A stretch of DNA of 64,000 bases. It comes from Ctenosaura bakeri (lineage: Eukaryota > Chordata > Lepidosauria > Squamata > Iguanidae). A program made the translations under genes and the position numbers. The stretch spans positions 124,001 through 188,000 of the forward strand of contig CAOLHI010000969.1 in assembly GCA_948474755.1 (NCBI GenBank), in the 5' to 3' direction. Each line of letters starts with the position of its first letter. The stretch's first letter is position 1. This document shows, piece after piece, positions 1 through 11,300 of the stretch. The notes below the pieces were generated by a model. The model was not told where the DNA came from and did no database searches. It worked only from the letters and a program-made list of their open reading frames with translations.

Positions 1-2527
1 TTCTCTTGCTTGGAACTTTAAAGACGCTATCCAAAATATTATTTGATCATTTCCAAAATATGTTCAGTACCTTGGCCAGCTCTTTAAAGTTGGAGTGAAA
101 CACAAAATGAATTCCTACACCCCTCCCCAGCACAGAAGCCACATTCCGTTGCTGAACAACTCATGGTAAAAATGAACCTAGATAGTAAATAGAGAGATGC
201 TATGAATTAAAAACTGCAAATGTGTGTGTTCTTTATCTGTTTTTTTTTTGTCTTGCTGTTTTCAAGGCATGTTAGCAATGACTAGGTAGGTAGCCACTCA
301 TGCATCACCCAAAAAAAGAGGAAATACAGGATAAGAGGATTTTAAAAGGACATAGATTTTCCTAGAATTTCCCTATAAAATCTTTTACACAGAGATATAC
401 AAATATAGAAATAATTAAAATTGACTTTCAATATATTTCACCATAACTTGGTCATCTGTGTGCTTGTTTATGAGTAATAACATGGACAACTCTGAATTTC
501 TAGAATTCTGTGTATCAATGCTCACTCCAACATTCATATTTTTCTTTCTGCACTTTGTCTAACTTTCCAGTCATAAATTCCATTATGATGTTAGCAGACC
601 ACCACCCTGAGATCTGATATGGTTTAATTTGCAAAATATGATTTAATTGGCAAAGTACATTAATTGGCATTGATATAAAATGGACCCCGATGTGACTGTA
701 AGGCCAAGCTGGGCAGAGGAAAAATACTGGCTGAATATGTGTGCTGCAAAGTAGGTCAGAGATTCCCTCGAGGCACAGCCAAGGTCATTGTCAGCACATT
801 CACCAGGTAACTACAGAGACAGTAGGCTTAAGTTGAAGCCATAACATCTCTGCTGCCATACAATAGCAACAGGATGTTCCCACCAAATCATGGATTGTTT
901 CAGTCCTTGGATTCTTTGAATGAACTGACCAATGTGTGACATCAATGTGTGATGTTCAAGTCCACTCAGCATTTAAGTTCTGAAACATTATGAAGTTGCT
1001 GCTCATGCTTGCGTATTGGCAAAAGACCTTTATACCAGTGCTTTGAAGCAGCATTTGTTTCCAATTTGTTTCCAGGTTCAAATGAAGACTTCAATTTCAT
1101 TTATAAATCTTTCTAATAGCTTAGATCCTTTGACTATGAGATTTCACTCTCAATGAAAAGCCCTTTGTCTTTCTGCCTGAAATTTGACAGCAATCTAAGG
1201 GATATAGATATGTGCCTGGAAGCTTTATGACCGAATCCCCCATATACCTATGCCAAAACAGAACATTCATTTATACATCTAGCCAGGGACTCTACAAGCA
1301 TCAGCATGGCACACATTTCAGAACAGAACCCACTGTTCCTGCTGTGGGTATTTATTTAATAATAATTGAGAATGGAACAAGTATTAATTGAAGAATACAT
1401 CAATGTACTGATAACTCTAATGTGTTCATTGCTGGGCTTGAGACAGGTGAGCTTATTTGAAGGAAATGGCACTAGTGAAAGAAAAGAACTCTGTTGAAAT
1501 TATCTAAGAGTCCTGATTCTTACAAACACACACACTGATTTCTCATACATCCAATCAGTCCCTCCTGCACTGTCCTTAGCTTTGGGTGTGCCTGCAACCA
1601 AGTGGCAGACATTAACCATGAACCTCCAATACATGGACAATTTCTGACAGCAATTTTTGCAATCATAGTAACAGGTTTCCTCCCCTGGTCCCAAATAGAT
1701 AAGGCTGTTGACTGTGTCTGTATACTGCTGGTTCATACAATGTTTTTGTACAGAAGTACAGTATGTGCTATCGTAGAAGAGACCAACCTCTGCATCTGCA
1801 TAGGCAACAGTGTGTTATTGGTGATCATAATTTGGCAATTAAAACTGAGCTTTAAAGTACAGATAACTAACAAGTATGTTCCTACATGGCAAAAAAGTAA
1901 TGAAGCTCTCTGTTGGCGTGTCTATGTGTAAAGCTTCACTATGTACCAATTGTATTTTCCTTCATGGCAATGTACCCTGTGAAAGAAAACCTTTGCAGTG
2001 CTAACAGAGAGACAGGGCTATGAGGAAAGGTGTGTGTGAGAGAGCACTGTTACCTCCAAATAAGAATTCTACTGCCCTCAGATGAAATTTGCATTCTGTC
2101 CCCAAATTTCTGGCATTGCAATAACTTAAAACTTCAGTTGAGCATTTGGAGATAGAATTTAGGCATCCAAAGAGAAGGAGCAGGCAAAATAACCAAAGGA
2201 ATGTTGAGTAAGTAAATATAAACATTCCTCATACAAATGATTTTCAGTGCCTTAGTTTCTGCAATGCTAGAAATTTGGAGACTGAAGGAAAAAAATCATC
2301 TGGAGGGCAGAACTCTCATTTTGCCTTCCCTTTAGCTATACCTCTGACAGTAGGTTAGAGATGACCTAAAGAATGGTGCTGCTAATTACAGAATGCTCTC
2401 GGACACTGGAACCCCAGATAGCTTCTCAAAACTGTTTTGTGGCCCTTGGGCCCTCCAGATTTCTTCTGAACAAGACAAACCAAAAGAAAACAAAAAAGTG
2501 AAGTGTCCCTCTTGGAAACCTTGGGCA
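1..2527. other. Non-coding AT-rich DNA, no gene seen
   Basis: I see no exon-like open frame, RNA gene or recognisable transposon here. The short open frames, up to about 110 codons, have no family motifs and lie in ordinary AT-rich sequence. Small local repetitions occur, such as two nearby 'tcaatgtgtgatg'-like stretches around 930-955, but nothing forms an array. Confidence 0.5.
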
Positions 2528-2720
2528 TTTCTGCACTATATTGTTATGGTGCTAGTATTCCAGTTTCAACATTCTATGGAATCCTGGGGTTTGCAGTTTA
2601 GGGACTGGTATTCAGAATTCTCAGCCAGGGAGCTCTTTGGCCTCCCTAAACTACAAAAGCCAGGATTCCACAGGATGTTGAAAGTGGAATAATAGCACTA
2701 TAACAGTGTAGTGCAAAAAT
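2528..2720. mobile_element. Foldback MITE, family A copy 1
   Basis: This is a near-palindromic non-autonomous DNA transposon of about 190 bp. The left arm begins 'tttctgcactatattg', and the right arm ends with the reverse complement form 'cagtgtagtgcaaaaa'. Within the arms 'caacattctatggaatcc' on the left pairs with 'ggattccacaggatgttg' on the right. The spacer holds 'gaattctcagccagggagctc'-like sequence that recurs in other copies. Four further copies lie near 5.75, 24.3, 39.6 and 62.6 kb. It codes for nothing and would have been mobilised in trans. I favour a hAT relative from the terminal bases, but see no clear target duplication. Confidence 0.75.
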
Positions 2721-3110
2721 GGTCCTTGAATAGTAGTAATTTACCTTTTAAATAAAACGCAGAGGGTCTTCCACTTTTTAATTCCATGCTAGTCGTACTG
2801 AAAGTGGACCACTACCCAGTTCATTTTGAGGGAGGAGTCATTTTTGATAATGTATGTGGCACTTACAGGATTGCTTTTGTCTCTGGGATCAAAGAGCTGT
2901 TCACTGGGGAACTGGGAGGAGGAAAGCTGCTCCTTGCTTCCCATTATAGAATTGCTGCAAGGACACCCTGCACCCTCCTCCAGCCATTAAATGGCCAAGG
3001 GAGCACATGACTGTCTTTTCAAGCAGGCATTCATGCAGCAACCACCAGGGCAGAAGTATGTAGTCAGAGTGTTCTGCTCTACCTTGCCTGATGCAAGATA
3101 TCAACTAAAG
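2721..3110. other. Non-coding spacer
   Basis: This is unique-looking sequence between the foldback MITE and the SINE. Open frames of about 70 codons on both strands overlap one another and show no motif. I see no promoter, RNA or repeat. Confidence 0.4.
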
Positions 3111-3275
3111 GCATAACGGATAGAGTGTTGGATTAGGAATTCTAGAGTAGGACCAACCTGTAATTCATGGATGACTTAACACTAGACTAAACCCAATATA
3201 CTTTACAGAATTGCTGTGCTGATAAAATGATGGAGGGGACATGTACTCCTTCTAGAACTCCTTGGAGGGAATATA
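3111..3275 (+). mobile_element. tRNA-derived SINE, MIR-like
   Basis: The 5' part, 'gcataacggatagagtgttggattagga', resembles the A-box end of a tRNA-derived SINE in squamates. It is followed by a decayed body and a tail containing 'ttgctgtgctgataaaatga' and 'gaactccttggaggga'. That tail matches the usual '...gataaaatgg...ctccttggagaaagggcgggata' layout of these SINEs. It is heavily diverged and so probably old. No target duplication is visible. The assignment rests on remembered consensus order, not a search. Confidence 0.55.
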
Positions 3276-3326
3276 GGTTGTGTGTATGCCCATGTTGTTC
3301 AATATTTGGCAGTGTTTATTTATAAC

Positions 3327-3700
3327 ATGGATGAGGTCCAAGATGCCTATAGGCAAACCTGGATAGAGAAGGACATGAAAAGACAAAGAAGCTATAATGA
3401 AAGAGAAAAGTACTTAAAAAACAAACAAACTATGCTTAGAAAAAGTTTGGCAGAAGAAGTAAGCTTACTAGATATGGATAAGTTATTTGTTTTTGGAGAG
3501 AGTAAAACAGTAATTGTGTTGCAGACAGATGAGGTAGTGATGAGTATGTAGAACGCAACAGGGAGTATGCTCAGAAGATGAGGGACAAATGGAGTAGAAA
3601 AATCACAGAGGTGAGGGAAGGAGAAAATACAGACATGGTACAAATATTTAGGATTCTATTAGATGTGAAAATGAGACATCATCTCGCTTTTGTTGGTCAG
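3327..3700 (+). pseudogene. Broken coding-like segment, unknown protein
   Basis: A Lys/Glu/Arg-rich frame runs from about 3282 to a stop at 3551. It includes 'NEREKYLKNKQTMLRKS' and then 'LLDMDKLFVFGESKT'. Just before the stop, around 3530-3545, the reading appears to continue in another frame. That frame begins with 'EYVERNREYAQKMRDKW' and stays open to about 3700. The charged, helical composition carries across the shift, which suggests one decayed coding stretch rather than chance. It lies directly after a SINE and has no visible splice sites or poly(A). It could be a processed pseudogene fragment, an old exon, or part of a transposon ORF. I do not recognise the family. Confidence 0.3.
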
Positions 3701-5242
3701 TGCTGCTTGTTATGTGAAATAATATTTTAAAATTGGATGGGCAGTTTTAGGGGAGAAAAACTGACTTTGGAGTTAAATCGTGACTCCAAAATCAGTATGT
3801 GAAATTGCAACAGTTCTTTTGTACGTCATTGGCCTTCTCTAGCTAGGTTTACCTATAGACCTCTTAGATATCAGACATTCAACCTGAAGTTCTTCACTTT
3901 AGGGAGATGTGCACAATTCCACTCTTCCTCCAGCTTAACATAGGCTGGAATTCAGAGAGGAGTATCTGCATATGTCTTATGAGTGCAGATGTGTTTTCTT
4001 GAGTTCTGTGAGGGTTGGTATTCCCTTCCTCTCTGCACAGTGCTGAAAGCACCCATTTAATTTACTGTAAAGGCCCAGATCTGTCTTGCATGGGAATTTC
4101 AAGAGAGCAGATAGGATCAGAGAAGCATCTGTCAATTCCCCCTGCCCAGATGCACAATCATTATAGAAGCACTGAAACACCTGAGACCGTACAGATCTCA
4201 GTGTGATGTCATCATAGTGCATCCAGCTATGCAGAGGGGTAGCCAGACTTTCTTTGCTCTTGCCTGTTTGTGGTGGTGGTATATGGCTCAGCATACCATC
4301 CATGTAGGTCCACATGCAAACATTTATGCTATGCTGAGGGGATGCTGAATTGAGGCCATAGTGCATCACTCATGCATTGTGGATCCGGCACTTTGAAATT
4401 TGCCTCCACATTTCCCACTCCAGCCAAGTAGCAAAGGCAAAATGGAAAATGTGTTGAATACCTGGTGGGCTTCTAGCTGTAATCACGGGACTTTTAGATT
4501 GTGTTTGACTTAATGAGTCATAACATTGGTGGGCCTCATTTTGGTTATCAAAGTTCATCTCAAATATTGTGGTAATTTCTCAAGCATGCTTTGAATCTGG
4601 AATACTTTTCTCTGTTTTTGAAAAGGCATCTACAATTTTGTTACCTTGAGGTTTGGCTTAATGTACCCTTACAGAAGGCATGGTTTTGCTCATGCTGCCA
4701 CTGGCATATTCAAAGCAGAAAGTGCATTTGAAATAGGTGTAAAATCTCACAAGGCTCACCTAAGTCCCTTAAAGAATAAAAAGTCGGAGGGGGGAGCAAT
4801 CTGTTTGTGAATCTGAGCATCGCACGCTGTAACAAGTACTTCACCAATAAGCCTTGTGTAGGCCATACAAGCTGCTTAAAATGTGATTGTCATGGGTGCT
4901 CTATATATAATATATTCATCCCAAGGTGCACATAGATTTTTACTATTAGCTTAGAGAGATTTGAGTGCATGAGCATCTGATTGTAAAACGTAATAGAAGA
5001 AGGAAAGTGAACAATAAGATTTAGGTCTGGGTGGCACAACAAGAATGATGAGCCAGGCTCAGAGTGAATGCCAGGGTGGTCACTTGTTGCAGAAGAATGC
5101 ATACAGATAGTGATCATACTGTTTGATGATAAGAAATAAATAATCTAAACCTTTTCTCATACACACTAGCTGTAAGTTTGGCTGCCTTCTTTAAGGTGCC
5201 AGATTTTGCGGGAATCATCTAGAAGTGGGGATCTTTTCACAC
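3701..5242. other. Non-coding AT-rich DNA
   Basis: No repeat or gene can be supported. Open frames such as 3977-4369 (minus) and 4015-4206 (plus) overlap on opposite strands and lack motifs. The sequence looks unique and of ordinary complexity. Confidence 0.4.
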
Positions 5243-5244
5243 TA

Positions 5245-5744
5245 CAGTAGCCCCTCCACATTCACAAGGGTTAGGGGCACAGAACCCTCATGAAAATGGA
5301 AAAATCATGAATAACTCCCCACTGTGATTCCCCTCCAGAGCTCCCCCATCCTATTCCTTTGTCTCTGACCCCCATGACTGGGGGAGGGGGGAGACACAGG
5401 AAAAGACTGACTAGTACTTTCTCCTCAAAGGGAGAAGAGTAGACTTTTTTGATTCTAGTTACTTCGGGTGGCCATCTTGAAAAGGAAGGGGTAGGAGCAA
5501 AGGGAGCACTTCACTAATCAGCAGCCATTGCACAGCAGAAAAGTGCAGCCACATGAGAGGGAGGCCATGCTTTCAGCAGTGGGGGGGGGGTTGCTCATCC
5601 AAAAGGAAAAAAAAAATGGCCATTTTAAGCACAAACCTCCCAAGTCTGGGGTGAGGAATGCAAGGGAATGCCGGGGAGGCAAGCACATGCCTCCCAAATA
5701 ATCAAATTCATGAAGGTTAAACCTGCAATATGGAGGGAGAACTG
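5245..5744. mobile_element. Tigger/pogo-like non-autonomous transposon, copy 1
   Basis: The element starts 'cagtagcccctccacatt' and ends 'atatggagggagaactg', which are imperfect terminal inverted repeats. It is flanked on both sides by TA (5243-5244 and 5745-5746), the target duplication of Tc1/mariner/pogo elements. The subterminal parts also mirror each other, with 'tcatgaataa' near the left end and 'attcatgaaggttaaacc' near the right. About 500 bp long, it has no transposase frame. The interior has a G run near 5580-5590 and a short A run. A second copy of the family is at 32.86-33.25 kb. Confidence 0.75.
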
Positions 5745-5748
5745 TATG

Positions 5749-5945
5749 CAGTTATATCAGTTATTCTGCTTTATCTGCCATTGCAACATCCTATGGAATC
5801 TTGGGATTTGCAATTTAGTGGTGATATTAAGAATTCTCAGCTAGAGAGCTCTAGTGTCTCACCAAACTACAGACCCCAGGATTCTGTAGGAAATTTCCAT
5901 GGCAGCTAAAGGAGAATCATAGTACTATAATGATGTAATGTGAGG
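5749..5945. mobile_element. Foldback MITE, family A copy 2
   Basis: This copy starts within a few bases of the end of the Tigger-like element. It retains 'caacatcctatggaatct' in the left arm and 'aattctcagctagagagctc' in the spacer. The right arm has 'accccaggattctgtagga' and 'atagtactataatgatgtaatg'. The arms are more diverged than in copies 1 and 5. The end-to-end contact suggests the foldback element or its flank was a landing site, or that one of the two inserted beside the other. Confidence 0.65.
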
Positions 5946-5954
5946 GGGTTCCAG

Positions 5955-6035
5955 GACAGGGAATGTGTGGACCTCTTGATGTTGTTGGACTGCAGTATCT
6001 CTTCCGTCCTCTTGGCTACGGCTGATGAAAGTTGC
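5955..6035. repeat. Old hAT-like repeat fragment
   Basis: The stretch contains 'cttgatgttgttggactgca' followed by 'tctcttccgtcctcttggct' and 'gatgaaagttgcagac'. This is the layout of a common vertebrate/squamate repeat in which '...tggactacaactcccatcatcc...' mirrors '...gatgggagttgtagtcc...'. Only a fragment is recognisable and no target duplication is clear. Confidence 0.4.
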
Positions 6036-7546
6036 AGACTGGAAACTTCTGAAGGATCATATATTCTTATCTAGAAAATCACCACTTCTCAAGGATGAAT
6101 GGTGAATGGTAAACTGTGAGCTGGTTTTTTCAGGACAGTGAGAAGAAGCTACATGGAGATTTTAGTATTTACCTCTTATTTCTAGTAACTGCTGCTCTTG
6201 TTGCTGAACACAACTATCATTTTTTAGGCCATTTAAGCTAGCGGCCCTCACATCTTTCCTCACAAATATGCATTGCATGAAGGAGCATCACCATTGTTCT
6301 ATGCCAGCGAACGGTATGAAAGTCTGTTATCACTGAGTTCATTGCATTTCTCTGAATCCCACTTCCATTTTTTCCCATCCTAGTTTTCTATAAAGTTGCA
6401 AAGTTTAGGCTGTTTTGTCACTATGCCACTGTGGAGATAATTAAGGTGATGGTGCAGGGTAATATGGCTGCAGGCATTATGGCAATGGGAAGGGCAGCAG
6501 TAGTAGTTGTCTCTGTCAAGAAAGAAAGCTCTCATGCCCACTTCTGAATTTGTTGGGCTCCAGCATGGCAGCGTTCTTTGGTGAGAGGGATGGTATTAAT
6601 TTCCCCACTACTGCTGTACAGTGCACACCACTTCCAATGTACTTATGTTGGTGTACTGAAGCCTAATGCTGGCATCAGTTGGCAAAAGGATTTTGGCCCT
6701 TTCCCCCCACTTTCCTTGTTGAAATCTGTATGCTTTTTAATGCATTTTTTCTTAAAATGTGCACTTATTCATGCATTTTACCTACGCATTCCCCCTCCTT
6801 TAAATATACTGTAAAGCATTTTTTTCAGTTGTATGCATTTTTTTTACCTATTTCCATTTTAATAAGCAATGTTTTGAATGCACTATATGGTTGTCATCCA
6901 GTTTGTGACAGATACAGGTGTAACTTTTTCAGGTCATGCAGAAGGGGTCCTATAACATAAGACCACAAACATGACATGCAACAACAGCTAGAGTCAGGGG
7001 GTAGGGAAATGCTGTCTACAGATCCAGTTCCTTTGCTGCTTAGACCTGTTCTGGTCTGTGTAGTAAAATGCATTTTTTTTTAGTATTTTTTATAAGTAAA
7101 TTTAAAAATGTGTTTAACAAAATGTCACCACAGTTGTTCAGAATCATGAAGGTGATTTCTTTAGCAATCAACCCAAGAAACAGTTTCATCCATAACAAGA
7201 ACTCTTTCATACATCTAGCAGCAACTGGCAATATAGTCTTGTTGGCCATTTTGAGGGGGAGAAGGTGAGACAAGTTCTGAAAGTCAGGAAAAGTGTCATT
7301 CTGACGTCATGAAAAAGCCAGTTGATTCATATTCACCTTTTGTCATGTTAAAGGGGTTGAGAAACAACTTGCAAGCAACAAATACGGTGAGATATTTGCT
7401 TGTAAAATTGTCAGTAGAGCCACAACCTATTGATTCATATACTGTATATTTTTTATTAATATCTATATCCCAATAACGTCATGTCTACAAATCCTAAAAC
7501 AACTTGGTGAAAAATTGAAAACATAGTACAACAACAATACAGTTTC
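6036..7546. other. Non-coding DNA with scattered 'tgcatttt' motifs
   Basis: No gene is supported. Around 6730-6890 the motif 'tgcatttt(t)' or 'gcattttt' recurs several times at irregular spacing on the plus strand. This gives low-complexity T-rich sequence and two overlapping open frames without motifs. It may be the remnant of an AT-rich repeat tail. The rest appears unique. Confidence 0.4.

Positions 7547-7600
<54 letters not shown>
7547..7600. repeat. (TCTA)n microsatellite
   Basis: An uninterrupted tetranucleotide array of about 13 units ends at 'gcatttatatctcaccc'. The following sequence resembles the 3' end of a LINE on the minus strand, so the array probably grew from that retroposon's tail. 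Confidence 0.95.
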
Positions 7601-7740
7601 GCATTTATATCTCACCCTTCAGCTAAAAAGGTTCCCAGAGCGCCTTACAAATTGTTATTTGGACAATTCCCTACACTCAGGCTTACAATCTAAATAAGAC
7701 ACGGCAACAAAGAAAAGGGAATGGTAACAGAGGAGTGGAT
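7601..7740 (-). mobile_element. LINE 3'-tail fragment (L2/CR1-like), reverse
   Basis: The sequence 'gcatttatatctcacccttcagctaaaaaggttcccagagcgccttacaa' has the form of the reverse-complemented 3' end of a squamate L2/CR1-like LINE or its dependent SINE. Related tails on the same strand are near 38.4, 63.35 and 63.65 kb. The adjacent (TCTA)n array lies at its 3' terminus. Confidence 0.55.
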
Positions 7741-7925
7741 TAAGTCTAGCAGATGTTGGCTTCTGTTCTCTCCGTCCGAGTGGCCACTGCAGTGGCAGTT
7801 GGGCTAGATGGATGGACTTTCATCAGCTGCTGGGTCTAGGTGCAATGGAGCTGTGTCTGCTTTTTCTTCTGTTCCTCTGAGGCCACTACGGTGGCAGCTG
7901 GGCTGGAATGAGGGCGTTTAATGAG
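7741..7925. repeat. ~104-bp tandem units, copy 1
   Basis: Two imperfect units of about 100 bp share the order 'ctgttc(t)ctc...ggccactgcagtggcagttggg...' and 'ctgttcctctgaggccactacggtggcagctggg...'. Each is followed by '...catcagctgctgg' or 'taatgagctgct'. The same unit appears in the opposite orientation at 63.77-64.0 kb. They are probably part of a LINE untranslated region or a dispersed satellite. Confidence 0.5.
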
Positions 7926-7947
7926 CTGCTAAACCAGACCTTTGAAA

Positions 7948-8030
7948 AGTTATCTTTTGGACTACAACTCCTAGAATTCCCCAGACAATATTGCCAGTGG
8001 GAGTTGTAGTCTCAAAAATGTTCTAAGACT
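7948..8030. repeat. Short palindromic hAT-like repeat (family B)
   Basis: The left arm 'ttttggactacaactcctag' is mirrored by 'gggagttgtagtctcaaaaa' on the right, separated by about 30 bases. This is a common squamate MITE layout. Related copies or fragments lie at 33.40-33.51 kb and 35.93-35.98 kb. Confidence 0.6.
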
Positions 8031-8300
8031 CTCTTTGAAACCATCCAATTATACCCCCTTAAAACTAGTACATGAAAAATTTAGTGGCCAGGAAAAATTC
8101 ATGGTACACACAACTCAATGTCAATAAAAAGACATGTAAAAGAGAAGTATCTTAATTAACTACACAAATAGTTCAACTGAAGAGGCCAATTTGATTTTCC
8201 TTGGTATGGTGTTCCAAAGTGCAGGTGCCATCTTATTTTTTTGCAGAGGGCAAATTCACAGCAGAGAGTGGAACAGAGGTTTGCCATCATTTGATCTGAA
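8031..8300. other. Non-coding, possible LINE remnant, leading into abnormal block
   Basis: The sequence includes 'gtgttccaaagtgcaggtgccat', reminiscent of the LINE region that reads 'ggtattccacaac...' at 38.69 kb. No gene is seen. From about 8300 the sequence turns abruptly into homopolymer runs. Confidence 0.35.
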
Positions 8301-11300
8301 TTTTTTTGGGGCCCCCGGGGAAAAAATTAAAAAAATTTTTTGGGGGAAAAACCCCCCAAGGGGGGGAAATTTTTCCTTTAAAAAAAAACCCCCCCCCTTT
8401 TGAAATTTTTTTTAATTTTTTTAAAATTTTTTTTTTTTAAAAAAAAAACCCTTTTTTAAAAAAATTTTTTAAAAAAAAAGGGGTTTTTTTTTTAAAAACC
8501 CTTCCCCCTTTTAAAAAAAAATTTTTTTTTTTAAAAACCAAAAATTAAAAAAAATTTTTAAAACCCCCTTTCCCCCCCCTTTTTTAAAAAAAAAAAAAAA
8601 AAAAAGGGGTTTTAAAAATTTTTTTTTTTTTTCTTTTTCCCCCCGGGGGGAAAGGGGTTTGGGGTTGGGGAAAAATTTTTTTTATTTTTTGGGTTTTGGG
8701 GAAAAAATTTTTTTTTTTTTTTTTTGGGTTTTTCCCCGGGGGTTTTCCCCAAAAAACCCCTTTTTTCCCCTTTAAAATTAATTTTTGGCCCTTTTTTTTA
8801 AAAAAAAAAAATTAATTTTGGGGGGGTTTAAAAATTCCCCTTTTCCCCCCAAAAATTTTAAAAAAAGGGGTTTTTTGGGGGGGTTCCCGGCCCCCCTTTT
8901 TTTTCCTTTTTTAAAAAAATTTTAAAAAAGGGGGGGTTTTTAAAAAAATTGGAAAAAGGGGTTTTTTTCCCCTTTTTTTTTTTTAAAAAAAAAAAAGGGG
9001 GGAAAAACCCAAAGGGGGAAAAAAAAACCCCCCCCTTTTTTTTGGGGGGGGAAAAAAAAGGGGTTTTTTGGGGCCCCCAAAAATTTTCCCTTTTTTTTTA
9101 AAAACCCTTTTAAAATTTTAAACCCCCCCCCCCAAAAAAAAAAAAAAAGGGGTTTTGTTTTTTTTTCCCCCCAAAAAACCCCCCCCAACCCTTTAAAAAA
9201 AAATTTTTTAAAAAAAGGGGAAAAATTTTTCAAAAAAAAAAAAATTTTTTTCCCAATTTAAAAATTTTTTAAAAAAATTTTTTTAAAAAAAAAAAATTTT
9301 TTTAAAATTTTTTAAAAAGGCCCCCCTTTTTTGGAAAATTTTTTCCCGGGGGAATTTGGGGGGTTTTTTAAATTTTTTAAATTTTTTTTGGGGGAAAAAA
9401 ATTTTAACCCTTTTAATTTTGGGGGTTTTTTTTGGGGCCGGGGCCCCTTTGGGGGCCCCCCCCCAAATTTAAACCCCCCTTTAAAAAAATTTAAAAGGGT
9501 TTTTAAAAAAATTTTTTTTCCTTTTAAAAATTTTGGGGGGGGGCAAAAAAAAGGGGGATTGGGGATGGTTTTTTCCCCTTCTGGGAAAAATTTTTTTTTC
9601 CCCCCCCTTTTTGGGTTTTGCCCTTTTGAAATTTTTTCCCCCCAAAAAAAAGGGGGTTTTTAAAATTTTTGGGGGGGTTTTTTGGGGGGGTTTTTTTAAA
9701 TTTTTTGGGGTTTTTTTTTTTTTTTTCTGGAAAAACCCCCCCCCCGGGTTGGGGGAAAAAACTTTTGGGGGGGGGGCCCCCCCCCCCCCTTTTTTTTTTT
9801 GAAAAATTTTGGTTTTTAAAAATTTTTAAAAAAAATTCCCAAAATTTTTTTTTAAAAAAAATTTTTTTAAAAACCCCCCCCAAAAAAAACCCAAATTTTT
9901 TAAAAAAAACCCCCCCGGGGGGGGGGGGAAGGTTTTTTTATGGGAAAATTTTTAAAAAGGAAAAAGGGGGAAAAAGGGGGGGAAAAAAATCCGGGGGTTT
10001 AAAAAAAAATTAAAAAATTTTTTTAAAAGGGGTTTTTTTTAAAAAAGGGAAATTTTTTTTTGGGAAAAGGTTTTTTTTAAAAAAAAATTTTTTAAAAAAA
10101 AACCCCCCTTTTTTTCCCAAAACCCTTTTTTTTTAAAAAAAATTTTTTTAAAAAAAATTTTTTTTTTTTTGGGGGGAAAAAATTTGGTTTTTGGTTTTTT
10201 TAAAAGGGGCCCCCCCTTTTTTTTGGCCAAAAAAAAATTTTTTTTTTCCCCCCCAAAAAAAAAAAAGGGGAAAAAAAATTTTTTTTAAAAAAAAAATTTT
10301 TTTAAAAATTTTTTTTTTTGGTTAATTTCCCCTTTTCAAAAATTAAAAAAAAAATTTTGGGGGTTTTTTTTTTAAAAAAACCCCTTTTTTTCCCCATTGG
10401 AATTTTCCCCGGGAAAAAGGGAATTTTTTAAAAAAAAACAAAACCCCCCCCTTTTTTTTTTTGGGAGTTTTGGGGAAAAAACCCCCCCTTTAAAAAAAAT
10501 TTTCCCCGGGCCAAAAATTTTTTTTAAAAAAAAAAAACCCTTTTTTGGGGGGGGGGGCCCCCCCAGAAATTTTAAAATTTTTTTAAAAAAAAAAAAACCC
10601 CCCCTTAAAAAAAAACCCCCCCCGGGGGTTTTAAAAATTTTTTTCCCCCTTTTCCGGTTTTTTTTTCCCCTTTAAAAAAAGGGGGGAAAAAAATTTTCCC
10701 AATTTTTAAAACCCCAAAAAAATTTTTTCCCCCCAAAAAAAAATTTTTTTAAAATTTTTTAAAAAAAAAAAGTTGGGAAAAAAATTTTTTTTAAAAATTT
10801 TGGGTTGGGTTTTTTTTTTTAATTTTAAAACCAAAAAAAGGGCTTAAAAATTAAACCCCGGGTTTAAAATTTTTTTTTTTCCAAAAAACCCCAAATCCAA
10901 AAAATTTTTCCCCCCTTTTTTTTCCCAAAAATTTTTTGGGGGAAAAAAATTTTAAAAAAAAAAAAAATTTTCCCCCCCAAAAAAAAACCCAAAAAAAAAA
11001 GGGCCCCCCCAAAAGGTTTTTTAAAAAAAAAATTTTTAAAAAACCCCTTTTTTTTTTTAAATTAAAAATATTTTTTTTAAAATTTTTTTTTTTAAAAAAA
11101 ACCCCCCCCAAAAAATTTTTTTTTTAAATTTAAAAAAATTTTTTAAATTAAAAAATTTTTAAAAAAAGGCCCCAAAAATTTTTTTTTTTTTTTCCTTTTT
11201 TAAATTCCAAAAACCCCCCCCCCCGGGGGTTTCAAAATTTTTTTCCCCCAAAAAAAAAAAACCCCTTTCCCGGGAAAAACCCCTTTTAAATTTTTTTTGG

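Noticed and set aside
7547..7600. Short tandem array considered as a CRISPR-like array
   Set aside because: It is a simple TCTA microsatellite without spacers, in vertebrate DNA.
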